64,000 nucleotides of DNA, taken from Martinezella tropici (GTDB taxonomy: Bacteria; Pseudomonadota; Alphaproteobacteria; Rhizobiales; Rhizobiaceae). The position numbers and the translations under genes are program-made. Position 1 is the first letter of the stretch. Every line of letters starts with the position of its first letter. Under the pieces are notes generated by a model. It did not search any database, had not been told where the DNA came from, and saw nothing but the letters and a program-made list of their open reading frames with translations. The stretch is taken from positions 1 through 64,000 of the forward strand of contig NZ_QMKK01000020.1 of the NCBI RefSeq assembly GCF_003287875.1, written 5' to 3'. Of the stretch, positions 43,006 through 50,254 are shown piece by piece.

Positions 43006-43092
43006 GGCAGCGCCGAAACGCCGCACAGCCATTCCGAGGTTGCGACTTCGCCCGTCAATTGCCATGTAGACATCGCAAACAGGGGCCTGGGC

Positions 43093-43482
43093 TTGAGCGA
43101 AGAAACCATCACACTTTACGAAGCGATCGGCGGCGACCGAACCGTACGGGCGCTGACTGCGCGCTTTTACGAACTGATGGATACGCTGCCGGAGGCGGCC
43201 AATTGCCGTGCCGTGCATCCGCCGAGCCTCGAAGGCTCGCAGGAAAAATTCTACGAATATCTGACCGGCTATCTCGGCGGGCCGCAGCTCTATATCGAGA
43301 AGCGCGGCCATCCTCGCCTGCGCAGTCGCCACTTCGTTGCCGCCATCGGCCCGAAGGAGCGCGATGAATGGCTGCTATGCTTCCGCCGCGCTATGGATGA
43401 AACCATCGAGAATGAAAAGCTGCGGGCTATCATCTGGGAACCGGTTGAGCGTCTGGCTTTCCACATGCAGAACAGGGAATGA
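43093..43482 (+). CDS. Truncated hemoglobin, group II
   Basis: This is a 129-residue 2-over-2 globin. Blocks are LYEAIGGDRTVRALTARFYELMDT (helices A-B, residues about 7-31), LEGSQEKFYEYLTGYLGGPQLYIEKRGHPRLRSRHFVAAIGPKERDEWLLCFRRAMDE (about 50-107), where the proximal His lies in the RSRHF segment, and W in DEWLL typical of group II. It binds heme and probably reacts with O2 or NO. The start is TTG 43093. Eight bases later follows a DUF423 membrane-protein gene; the heme-uptake block begins 400 bp further on. Confidence 0.86.
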   Translation: MSEETITLYEAIGGDRTVRALTARFYELMDTLPEAANCRAVHPPSLEGSQEKFYEYLTGYLGGPQLYIEKRGHPRLRSRHFVAAIGPKERDEWLLCFRRAMDETIENEKLRAIIWEPVERLAFHMQNRE

Positions 43483-43489
43483 GGAAAAC

Positions 43490-43867
43490 ATGAGAATCGG
43501 CGCCATAATCCGTCCGGTCACCCTGTTTATCGCCGGCATTCTCGGCGGCGGCGGTGTGGCGCTTGCCGCAGCCGCGACCCATGGTGGCGACACGCATTTC
43601 CTCGGCGCGGCTTCCACCATGAGCCTTGCCCACGCCCCTGCCCTTCTGGCGCTCTATGCCGGCTATGATCGTATCCGCACGGCGCCGGCGGCAGCTATCC
43701 TGCTAGGGTTGGGAACGCTGGTTTTCGCCGGTGATCTCGTCAACAGGCATTTCGGCGGTGGCTCGCTCTTTCCGATGGCTGCACCGACAGGTGGAATGGG
43801 TATGATCGCCGGATGGGCGGCGGTAGCGCTCGGCGCTTTCTTCAGAACCGGTGCGACCAAGGCCTGA
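43490..43867 (+). CDS. DUF423-like small membrane protein
   Basis: This is a 125-residue protein with about four helices and a glycine-rich first segment (LFIAGILGGGGVALAAAATHG). It contains MSLAHAPALLALYAG and GTLVFAGDLVNRHF, which match the DUF423 group of unknown function. ATG 43490 has GAGGAAA directly upstream, 8 bp after the globin stop codon, so cotranscription with the hemoglobin gene is likely. Confidence 0.78.
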   Translation: MRIGAIIRPVTLFIAGILGGGGVALAAAATHGGDTHFLGAASTMSLAHAPALLALYAGYDRIRTAPAAAILLGLGTLVFAGDLVNRHFGGGSLFPMAAPTGGMGMIAGWAAVALGAFFRTGATKA

Positions 43868-43902
43868 GAGAGACCTATCTTGCCGAGGTAGGTGACGCTG
43901 CC

Positions 43903-44217
43903 TCAAATCCCCGGCACGACAGCAAAACCTTCGAATTGCGGCGGCCCCCAATAGAGCCGCTTGTTATCGGCCGCGTTGCGGTGGGCCATGCGAAAATGCT
44001 CGGATTTCGTCCAATTCAGAAACGCCTCTTCGCTGTGCCAGGTCGTGTGCGAGGAAAACAACGTATAGCCCTCCTCCACGCTCGATTTTCCGCGCAATAG
44101 GCGGAATTCGAGAAAACCTGGGACTTCCGATAATCGTGAATCGCGGCCTCTCCAAACCTCTTCGAATTCGCCCTCCAAACCGATGACGACCTTGAAGCGG
44201 TTCATGGCGATATACAT
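43903..44217 (-). CDS. IsdG-type heme-degrading monooxygenase (HmuQ/HmuD-like)
   Basis: This is a 104-residue antibiotic-biosynthesis-monooxygenase-fold protein. The catalytic triad of heme-degrading IsdG enzymes can be placed at N6 (MYIAMNRFKV), W69 (AFLNWTKSEHF) and H79 (RMAHR). The N-terminal AMNRFKV and the block SSHTTWHSEEAFLNWTKSEHFRMAH closely resemble HmuQ/HmuD, the rhizobial heme oxygenases. It likely opens the heme ring to release iron after uptake by the nearby hmu system. It is convergent with the DUF423 gene and followed upstream by the DUF2325 pair. Confidence 0.83.
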   Translation of the reverse strand: MYIAMNRFKVVIGLEGEFEEVWRGRDSRLSEVPGFLEFRLLRGKSSVEEGYTLFSSHTTWHSEEAFLNWTKSEHFRMAHRNAADNKRLYWGPPQFEGFAVVPGI

Positions 44218-44235
44218 GGCAACCTCGTTCGACGA

Positions 44236-44514
44236 TCAGACCTTCTTGCGATGGCCTACAGTCTTATCTACGGCAGGCGCAAAGGCAACGACATTTGCGC
44301 CATTGCGGCTTGCTTCATCGAGCGGCTGCTCCGGCGCCTCTCCCGGCGGCCGCGTCCTCCAGGCTGGAAATGTCGCGACATTGGCGGCCCGCCGTTGTTC
44401 CTCGGCGCGGCGCATCAGCAATTCATAGAGTTCGGGCACCAGGCCATCGCCGTTCTGTGCGGCCAGCTTGTGCAGGCCGATCAGCAGAAACCCGTCAGGG
44501 CCATGATCGATCAT
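44236..44514 (-). CDS. Hypothetical protein coupled to the DUF2325 gene
   Basis: This is a 92-residue protein of unknown function, starting MIDHGPDGFLLIGLHKLAAQNG. The first half looks helical with LVPELYELLMRRAEEQRR; the second half is Pro/Ala-rich and probably disordered. Its ATG overlaps the stop codon of the DUF2325 gene (ATGA), so it is translationally coupled. It lies between a heme-degrading enzyme gene and an iron-box-containing promoter, which suggests a part in iron or heme handling by context only. Confidence 0.68.
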   Translation of the reverse strand: MIDHGPDGFLLIGLHKLAAQNGDGLVPELYELLMRRAEEQRRAANVATFPAWRTRPPGEAPEQPLDEASRNGANVVAFAPAVDKTVGHRKKV

Positions 44515-44909
44515 CGGGAAGCATCTCGTTCGTTCATGGTCTGCAGCGCTCGCTCGAGGCTCGACTTGCTGCCATTGCGCAAAGGGATAAACGCCTTGCC
44601 GAATTTCTTGCAGCCCGTCTTCACCCGCAGGCAGGCGTCGTGGCTGATGCAATCGATCGGGCAGAACACACAGTCGACCGATGGCAGCACGGTATCGATC
44701 CGCGATACCGCTTCGCGCAGGCCGCCATCATGATGGATCAGCTCGGCGCCGAAGCTGCTGGCGATCTCTCGCAGATGCGCCACCTGGCAATCGCGCCCAC
44801 CCACATAGAGGAAGCTGCGTCCATCGAGAGTGGATTTTCCGGAAACCGGTGCCGTTGTCTGCGCCTCACGGCTCTCGCGGCCAGAATCCTTCTTCCCCTT
44901 ACGCGCCAT
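44511..44909 (-). CDS. DUF2325-domain protein
   Basis: This is a 132-residue protein. After a basic N-terminus (MARKGKKDSGRESREAQ), the DUF2325 domain runs from about residue 30: SFLYVGGRDCQVAHLREIASSFGAELIHHDGG, then VDCVFCPIDCISHDACLRVKTGCKKFGKAFIPLRNGSKSSLERALQ. Four to five cysteines in C-x2-C-like spacing (CVFCPIDC, C, C) could bind a metal, heme or an Fe-S cluster. The function of DUF2325 is unknown. The upstream region holds a TGA-N9-TCA box and a motif shared with the tonB operon, implying iron-responsive expression. Confidence 0.82.
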   Translation of the reverse strand: MARKGKKDSGRESREAQTTAPVSGKSTLDGRSFLYVGGRDCQVAHLREIASSFGAELIHHDGGLREAVSRIDTVLPSVDCVFCPIDCISHDACLRVKTGCKKFGKAFIPLRNGSKSSLERALQTMNERDASR

Positions 44910-44971
44910 GCATCACCCGCTTGCTGGTTGCTCTTATGCCCTCGACTCCATCGAGCGCGATGGCGACCATA

Positions 44972-44991
44972 TTAAACTTGATTTTTGCAGT
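44972..44991 (-). promoter_or_regulatory. Shared iron-locus motif, copy 1
   Basis: TTAAACTTGATTTTTGCAGT (plus-strand reading) lies 63-82 bp upstream of the DUF2325 start. Seventeen of 20 positions agree with copy 2 upstream of the tonB operon, in the same orientation and at nearly the same distance. Confidence 0.55.
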
Positions 44992-45003
44992 AAAGTATAA
45001 AGT

Positions 45004-45018
45004 TGAGAATTTTCATCA
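45004..45018. promoter_or_regulatory. TGA-N9-TCA iron-box candidate, DUF2325 promoter
   Basis: TGAGAATTTTCATCA fits the TGA-N9-TCA palindrome associated with RirA control in rhizobia. It lies about 95-109 bp before the DUF2325 gene. Confidence 0.5.
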
Positions 45019-45045
45019 TATTTTAAAGCAGTGCCGGCGCAAGGG

Positions 45046-46290
45046 CTAGCGCCCGCCGACCTGAACCGCTTGCATGAACGGCCAGGTCGGCCTGCCCCAC
45101 TCCGAAGGCAACGGTGGAAATGGCGCCGCATTCCGGATCTGCTCCATCACGGCCTGATCCAATCCGGAGTCTCCGGAGCTACGTGCCACGGAAAGAGAAC
45201 GAAGCTCGCCACCGGAACCAATCGTCAAGTTTATAACGAGTGTCAGGCCCTTTTCATATTTCGAGGAGACCCGTTGAACATAGCGCCGAATACGAGATTG
45301 CACTTTGCCTTTATAGTTTGCGACAGCGGCATCACCCGAACCCGTGCGGCGAGCATTTACTTGCGAACTTGCGTCGGACTGTGCGGTCTCGACACCATCG
45401 GCAGAGCCTCGCTTGGTATCCTCCCGGCTCTCCCCTCGTGACCCCGACTTTGCCTTGGCGACCTTTGCAACCGGCCTCTTGATTTCCTTCGGCTTCTCGA
45501 TTGGCTTCGGTTTTTCTACAGGCGTTGCCACTGCCGTGGGCGGCTCTACCGGCTGGGCTTCGACGACCTCAGTCTCCATGGGCTGCACCGGTTCGGCGGG
45601 CTGAACCACCGTCGTCTCGGCCGGTGCCTGCGTCGCCAATATCTGCGGCTGCTCCGGCACGACTGTCATTGGTTGAGCCTGCTCGACAGGTTCAACACTT
45701 TGCACCTGCTGCGTCTCGACTTCCTGTGGCTGAACGACGTCCGGCTGCGGTGGCTGAGTCTCTTCCGGCGCTACCTCGCTTGGCTGAACCGTTTGCGGCT
45801 GCACGGCCTCGGCCGTCACCTGTTCCGGTTCGCTCTGCGGCGTCTCCTCGCCGGCGGCCATCTGATCGGTATCGGAATTGCCGATCATGATGACGCTGAC
45901 AGTGTCGCCGGCTTCCTCCTGCGCCTCTTCCGGCGCCGCCACGAAGGTCAGCAACACCACGGCAACGATCGCGGCATGAAACAGGCAGGACCCCATACCG
46001 GAGAAAAGCAGTGACGTCCTATGCCCGGCAACAACGTCGCGCGGCCTTTCGGGCAGCGCGTCCATCGGCAGGTGCTCCGCCGTCTCGACGGGCGCGGCTT
46101 CGCCTGGATGATCCGGAAAGGAACTGATCTCACTAAATCGACTGTAATGCGCCACTGCTTCGCCGGCCGGCGGTCGCGGCGTGCCCTCAAGGCCGGTCAG
46201 CTCGTGGCCCGGCAGCATACTCGGATGGTTGTCATTCAAGCCGCCGTTGCCGCGGCGTTCCATGGAAACCCTGGCCGAGCGTGTCGCCAT
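45046..46290 (-). CDS. tonB: TonB energy-transducing protein
   Basis: This is a 414-residue TonB that couples the proton-motive force to outer-membrane heme/siderophore receptors. An unusual N-terminal cytoplasmic part of about 90 residues precedes the single anchor helix (SLLFSGMGSCLFHAAIVAVVLLTFVAAP, about 92-119). Next comes a long Pro/Gln/Val/Glu-rich periplasmic spacer (about 120-290). The TonB C-terminal domain follows (about 325-405: YKGKVQSRIRRYVQRVS...GLTLVINLTIGSGGELRSLSVARSSGDSGLDQAVMEQIRNAAPFPPLP). ATG lies 4 bp after a secreted-protein gene, forming an operon divergent from hemP-hmuSTUV. Confidence 0.9.
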   Translation of the reverse strand: MATRSARVSMERRGNGGLNDNHPSMLPGHELTGLEGTPRPPAGEAVAHYSRFSEISSFPDHPGEAAPVETAEHLPMDALPERPRDVVAGHRTSLLFSGMGSCLFHAAIVAVVLLTFVAAPEEAQEEAGDTVSVIMIGNSDTDQMAAGEETPQSEPEQVTAEAVQPQTVQPSEVAPEETQPPQPDVVQPQEVETQQVQSVEPVEQAQPMTVVPEQPQILATQAPAETTVVQPAEPVQPMETEVVEAQPVEPPTAVATPVEKPKPIEKPKEIKRPVAKVAKAKSGSRGESREDTKRGSADGVETAQSDASSQVNARRTGSGDAAVANYKGKVQSRIRRYVQRVSSKYEKGLTLVINLTIGSGGELRSLSVARSSGDSGLDQAVMEQIRNAAPFPPLPSEWGRPTWPFMQAVQVGGR

Positions 46291-46294
46291 GGCT

Positions 46295-46768
46295 TCAGCC
46301 CTCGAAGGGAACTGATGTCTGGGAACGGGTGGTCAGCGCCGCCTTGCATTCGCCGGCTGCCGGGCCATCACAGACCGGCGTATCATTGATGATGATGCGC
46401 GATACGGTCTCGCACTTCACGCCGGGCATATCGAATTGCCGTACTCGCTTCTTGCCGAGCGGCAGGTCGCGAAAATCGAGAACGGTAACGCGATCGACCG
46501 CGTTCTTGTCGTTGAAGAAGGCGAGTTCGAAGGAAATCTTGCTGATTGGCGTCGCCATGTCGTTTTCGGCGACGAAGGTCATCATGCACCCCTTCTGCGA
46601 AGGCGCCAGTGCATTGAGCTCGACGTCGAGCTTGTGTGCGGCGGCCGGAGCTGCCGATGCAGGCGCCGCTGCCGCATTCGCATCCTGGGCGGATGCGGGA
46701 ATGGAGGATGCCGCGGCAAACAGCCCCGAGATAGCGAGCGCCAGGATCGTTTTCGTCAGCATCGGCAT
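46295..46768 (-). CDS. Secreted protein, first gene of the tonB operon
   Basis: This is a 157-residue exported protein. A signal peptide (residues 1-28, ending ASA/QD) and an Ala/Pro-rich linker lead to a domain of about 110 residues: HKLDVELNALAPSQKGCMMTFVAENDMATPISKISFELAFFND, then the Cys-containing CETVSRIIINDTPVCDGPAAGECKAALTTRSQT. This pattern recurs next to tonB in rhizobia, but the role is not known; it might be periplasmic and aid TonB or receptor function. It is separated from tonB by four bases and divergent from hemP. Confidence 0.8.
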   Translation of the reverse strand: MPMLTKTILALAISGLFAAASSIPASAQDANAAAAPASAAPAAAHKLDVELNALAPSQKGCMMTFVAENDMATPISKISFELAFFNDKNAVDRVTVLDFRDLPLGKKRVRQFDMPGVKCETVSRIIINDTPVCDGPAAGECKAALTTRSQTSVPFEG

Positions 46769-46833
46769 GCCTCCTGAATATGTTTTGACGCTTACCTCCG
46801 GGCCGACGGCCCTCGCGTGTAGCGTCGAAATTT

Positions 46834-46853
46834 TTAAACTTGACTTTGTCAGT
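46834..46853 (-). promoter_or_regulatory. Shared iron-locus motif, copy 2
   Basis: TTAAACTTGACTTTGTCAGT (plus-strand reading) is 66-85 bp upstream of the secreted-protein/tonB operon. It matches copy 1 at 17 of 20 positions. It could be an Irr- or HmuP-related element; the binding protein is not known. Confidence 0.55.
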
Positions 46854-46878
46854 CTCCTATTGCGTGTTTATGAAACCA

Positions 46879-46893
46879 TGAGTATGAGAGTCA
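46879..46893. promoter_or_regulatory. TGA-N9-TCA iron-box candidate, hemP promoter
   Basis: TGAGTATGAGAGTCA fits the TGA-N9-TCA pattern and lies 35-49 bp before hemP, where a repressor such as RirA could block transcription under iron-replete conditions. Confidence 0.55.
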
Positions 46894-46927
46894 AGATAAA
46901 TTTGGTCGCACGACGGTTCGGCCCCCG

Positions 46928-47128
46928 ATGAATTTTCAGGCAAAACTAAACAGGATGATTGCTGAGAAGCCCCCTACGCCGCCGGTGCAGTGCATGGCCG
47001 CACCGCAGGTAAGAATTGTCGAGAGCACGGATATTTTCCGGGGCCAGACCGAAATCATGATCAGGCACGAGGGCGTCATCTACCGCATGAAGATTACGCG
47101 CCAAGGCAAACTCATACTCAACAAATAG
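46928..47128 (+). CDS. hemP: Hemin uptake protein HemP/HmuP
   Basis: This is a 66-residue HemP-family protein. The conserved C-terminal block is VESTDIFRGQTEIMIRHEGVIYRMKITRQGKLILNK. In Bradyrhizobium, HmuP is a DNA-binding coactivator that, with Irr, is needed to switch on heme-uptake genes under iron limitation. It is the first gene of the hemP-hmuS-hmuT-hmuU-hmuV operon (9 bp to hmuS) and is preceded by an iron-box candidate. The start ATG 46928 gives MNFQAKLNRM; no strong ribosome site is seen. Confidence 0.9.
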   Translation: MNFQAKLNRMIAEKPPTPPVQCMAAPQVRIVESTDIFRGQTEIMIRHEGVIYRMKITRQGKLILNK

Positions 47129-47137
47129 GCATGACAG

Positions 47138-48193
47138 ATGACTGATACGACCCGACCGACCCCTGCCGAAATCCGGGCCTTCCGCGCCGAAAACCCGAAG
47201 ATGCGCGAGCGCGACATCGCTGCCCGCCTCGATATTTCCGAAGCTGCTCTGGTTGCAGCGGAAGTCGGCATTTCCGCCATCCGCATCGACGCCAATGTCG
47301 ATCGCTTTTTGGAGCGGATCGCCTCGCTCGGCGAGATCATGGCGCTGTCGCGCAATGAAAGCGCCGTGCATGAGAAAATCGGCGTCTATGAAAACATGAA
47401 ATTCGGCGCGCAGGCGGCCATCGTGCTTGGGGAAAATATCGACCTGCGCATCTTCCCGAAGCGCTGGGTGCATGGTTTTGCCGTCACCAAGACCGATGGC
47501 GATCAGAAAAAACTGAGCCTGCAGTTCTTCGACAAGGCCGGCGATGCCGTCCACAAGGTGCATCTGCGCCCCGCCTCGAATGTTGAAGCCTATCACACCA
47601 TGGTCGCCGAACTGCGCATCGAGGACCAGTCGCAGGAATTCATTGAAGACCGCTCGGGCTATGACAGCGGCGCGACGGATGGCGATGTCACCCGCGACGA
47701 ACTGCGCGACCACTGGAGCCGGATGACCGACACGCACGAATTCTTCGGCATGCTGAAGAAGCTGAAGATCGGCCGTCAGGACGCAATCCGCACCGTCGGC
47801 GACGATTATGCATGGAAGCTGGATACCGGCGCTGTCGCCGAGATGATGCACGCCTGCGTGCGCGAGGGGCTGCCGATCATGTGCTTCGTGGCCAACGAGG
47901 GCACTGTGCAGATCCATTCCGGCCCGATCTTCAACGTGCAGACCATGGGTCCCTGGATCAACGTCATGGACCCGACCTTCCATCTGCACCTGCGGCTGGA
48001 TCACATCGCCGAGGCATGGGTGGTGCGCAAGCCGACCAAGGACGGCCATGTCACCTCGCTCGAGGCCTACAACGCCCAAGGCGAGATGATTATCCAGTTC
48101 TTCGGCAAGCGGAAAGAAGGCTTCGATGAGCGCCCCGATTGGCGCGCCATCCTGGAGAGCCTGACGAGATCAGGCACCAGCGTTGCCGCGTGA
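47138..48193 (+). CDS. hmuS: Heme-utilisation protein HmuS (ChuS/HemS family)
   Basis: This is a 351-residue cytoplasmic heme-binding/degradation protein made of two HemS repeats (about residues 15-170 and 190-345). Corresponding blocks are YENMKFGAQAAIVLGENIDLRIFPKRWVHGFAV in the first half and VGDDYAWKLDTGAVAEMMHACVREGLPIMCFVANEGTVQIHSGPIFNVQTMGPWINVMDPTFHLHLRLDHIAEAWVVRKPT in the second. The N-terminal EIRAFRAENPKMRERDIAARLDISEAALVAA is typical. It receives imported heme and releases iron or stores heme. It is the second gene of the hmu operon. Confidence 0.93.
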   Translation: MTDTTRPTPAEIRAFRAENPKMRERDIAARLDISEAALVAAEVGISAIRIDANVDRFLERIASLGEIMALSRNESAVHEKIGVYENMKFGAQAAIVLGENIDLRIFPKRWVHGFAVTKTDGDQKKLSLQFFDKAGDAVHKVHLRPASNVEAYHTMVAELRIEDQSQEFIEDRSGYDSGATDGDVTRDELRDHWSRMTDTHEFFGMLKKLKIGRQDAIRTVGDDYAWKLDTGAVAEMMHACVREGLPIMCFVANEGTVQIHSGPIFNVQTMGPWINVMDPTFHLHLRLDHIAEAWVVRKPTKDGHVTSLEAYNAQGEMIIQFFGKRKEGFDERPDWRAILESLTRSGTSVAA

Positions 48194-48203
48194 GAGATGG
48201 TCC

Positions 48204-49136
48204 ATGACGATGTTTAAGAACTTGAAGCGCATCAGGCTGTGGGAGGTCGCACTCACCATGGTGGTGATGGCCCTGCCGCTCGTGCCGGCCAATCCGATCT
48301 CCAGCTTCGGCAGCCTGGTGCGCCAGGCGCATGCGGCCGAAACGCCCAAGCCGGATACGTCGCGCCTCGTTTCCATCGGCGGTGATATCACGGAGATCGT
48401 CTATGCGCTCGGCGAGGAAAAGCGGCTCATCGCCCGCGATTCCACCAGCCTCTATCCGAAAGAAGCGACCAAGCTTCCCGATGTCGGCTATATGCGTGCC
48501 CTGTCTCCAGAAGGCATCCTCGCCGTCAATCCGACCGCCATCATCGCCGTCGAGGGTTCCGGCCCGCCGGAAGCCCTGGCCGTGCTGCGCAATGCCAGCC
48601 TGCCCTTCGAAACCGTGCCGCAGCACTATGACCGTGACGGCATTCTGAAGAAGATAGAGACCGTCGGCGCACTGCTCGGCGTACCGGAAAAGGCGAAGGC
48701 ACTGGAAGACAAGGTTGCGGCCGATCTCGATGCGGCAATCGCTGACTCCGCCAAGCGTCCGGAGGACGAGCGCAAGCGCGTGCTCTTCGTGCTCAGCAAT
48801 CAGAATGGCAAGATCCTCGCATCCGGTAGCAACACGGCCGCCGATGGCATCATCAAACTCACCGGCGCCGTCAATGCGATCAGCGGCTTTTCCGGTTACA
48901 AGTCGGTGACGGACGAAGCGATCATCGAAGCCAAGCCCGACGTCATCCTCATCATGGATCGCGAAGGGCCTCTGTCGATATCGGATGAGGACCTGCTGAA
49001 GCAGCCGGCCATTTCACTGACGCCGGCCGCCGGCCGCAAAGCGATCGTTCGCATGGACGGCCTGTACCTGCTCGGCTTCGGACCACGCACGGCCAGCGCC
49101 ATTCGCGAGTTGAACGCCGCGATTTACGGAGGCTGA
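48204..49136 (+). CDS. hmuT: Periplasmic heme-binding protein HmuT
   Basis: This is a 310-residue class-III (PBP2-like, FhuD/BtuF-type) binding protein for the heme ABC transporter. An N-terminal signal/anchor (about residues 1-43, ending QAHAA) precedes RLVSIGGDITEIVYALGEEKRLIARDSTSLYPKEATKLPDVGYMRALSPEGILAVNPTAIIA (first lobe). The second lobe carries GAVNAISGFSGYKSVTDEAIIEAKPDVILIMDR. A possible Tyr heme ligand is in DVGYMR. The frame opens 7 codons earlier, overlapping hmuS; ATG 48204 (or 48210) is preferred. It is followed by hmuU one base after its stop codon. Confidence 0.91.
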   Translation: MTMFKNLKRIRLWEVALTMVVMALPLVPANPISSFGSLVRQAHAAETPKPDTSRLVSIGGDITEIVYALGEEKRLIARDSTSLYPKEATKLPDVGYMRALSPEGILAVNPTAIIAVEGSGPPEALAVLRNASLPFETVPQHYDRDGILKKIETVGALLGVPEKAKALEDKVAADLDAAIADSAKRPEDERKRVLFVLSNQNGKILASGSNTAADGIIKLTGAVNAISGFSGYKSVTDEAIIEAKPDVILIMDREGPLSISDEDLLKQPAISLTPAAGRKAIVRMDGLYLLGFGPRTASAIRELNAAIYGG

Positions 49137-49137
49137 C

Positions 49138-50247
49138 GTGGCATTCAACGATGCCGTGGCGGGATTGAAGCAGATGTCGCAAACCACGGCACGCCGCCGC
49201 GCGGGGGATCGCACCGCACGTGCCATCCTCGTCATCGCCGGTCTCGCTCTGGTTTCCGCCGCTGCATTTTTCTTCTCCATCATGACAGGCGCCTCGAATG
49301 CTTCGGTGTTCGACGTGATGACAGGCATGCTGGGCGGCAGCGTGGAAAGCGCACTCAGCAACCGCGACCGTATCGTCATTTTCGACATCCGCCTGCCCCG
49401 CGCCATGCTTGGCTTCCTGATCGGCGGTGGATTGGCGGTATCGGGTGCGGTCATGCAGGGCCTGTTCCGCAACCCGCTGGCCGATCCGGGTCTGATTGGC
49501 GTGTCCGCCGGCTCCAGCCTCGGCGCCGTGTCCATGATCGTCCTCGGCGGTGGCGTGCTTGCTCCGGTCGCGCATCTTTTCGGCATCTTCGCGCTGCCGC
49601 TCGCAGCTTTTATCGGCGGCCTGGTAACGACCATTCTGCTCTACAGGATAGCAACCAGGCAGGGACAGACATCCATCGCGACCATGCTGCTTGCGGGCAT
49701 CGCCCTCGGGTCTCTCGCTCTCGCGGCAACAGGAATCCTCATCTACATGGCCGACGACCGGCAATTGCGCGATCTCACCTTTTGGAGCATGGGATCGCTG
49801 GCGGGCTCGACCTGGAGCAAGGTCAGCGGTGCCGGCCCTATCATCGTCCTTTCCCTTCTGCCGCTTCCCTTCATGGCACGCGGCTTGAATGCACTGACGC
49901 TCGGCGAGGCTGCTGCCTTCCATATGGGGATATCAGTGCAGCGGCTGAAGAATATCGCTATAGTCAGCGTGGCGGCTGCAGTCGGCGCCTCCGTCGCCGT
50001 CAGCGGCGGCATCGGCTTCGTCGGTATTGTGGTGCCGCATATTCTGCGTATGGTCATCGGACCCGACCACCGCTTCCTGCTGCCGGCGTCCGCGCTGCTC
50101 GGCGGCTCGTTGCTGATCGTGGCCGATGTCGTTGCCCGCACCATCGTGTCTCCGGCGGAATTGCCGATCGGCATCCTGACGGCCGGTGTCGGCGGCCCCT
50201 TCTTTCTGTGGATGCTGCTGCGGCAGCGCTCGCGCCTCAGCCTGTGA
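49138..50247 (+). CDS. hmuU: Heme ABC transporter permease HmuU
   Basis: This is a 369-residue FecCD/BtuC-type permease with about ten helices. Typical blocks are RLPRAMLGFLIGGGLAVSGAVMQGLFRNPLADPGLIGVSAGSSLGAV (about residues 84-130), DLTFWSMGSLAGSTW and GGIGFVGIVVPHILRMVIGPDHRFLLPASALLGG (about 284-317). The start is GTG 49138 with GGAGG upstream. It dimerises in the inner membrane to carry heme from HmuT to the cytoplasm. It is separated by only a few bases from hmuT and hmuV. Confidence 0.93.
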   Translation: MAFNDAVAGLKQMSQTTARRRAGDRTARAILVIAGLALVSAAAFFFSIMTGASNASVFDVMTGMLGGSVESALSNRDRIVIFDIRLPRAMLGFLIGGGLAVSGAVMQGLFRNPLADPGLIGVSAGSSLGAVSMIVLGGGVLAPVAHLFGIFALPLAAFIGGLVTTILLYRIATRQGQTSIATMLLAGIALGSLALAATGILIYMADDRQLRDLTFWSMGSLAGSTWSKVSGAGPIIVLSLLPLPFMARGLNALTLGEAAAFHMGISVQRLKNIAIVSVAAAVGASVAVSGGIGFVGIVVPHILRMVIGPDHRFLLPASALLGGSLLIVADVVARTIVSPAELPIGILTAGVGGPFFLWMLLRQRSRLSL

Positions 50248-50254
50248 ACCTGCG

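Noticed and set aside
46946..48079. 377-codon minus-strand frame
   Set aside because: Antisense to hemP/hmuS; no domain features.
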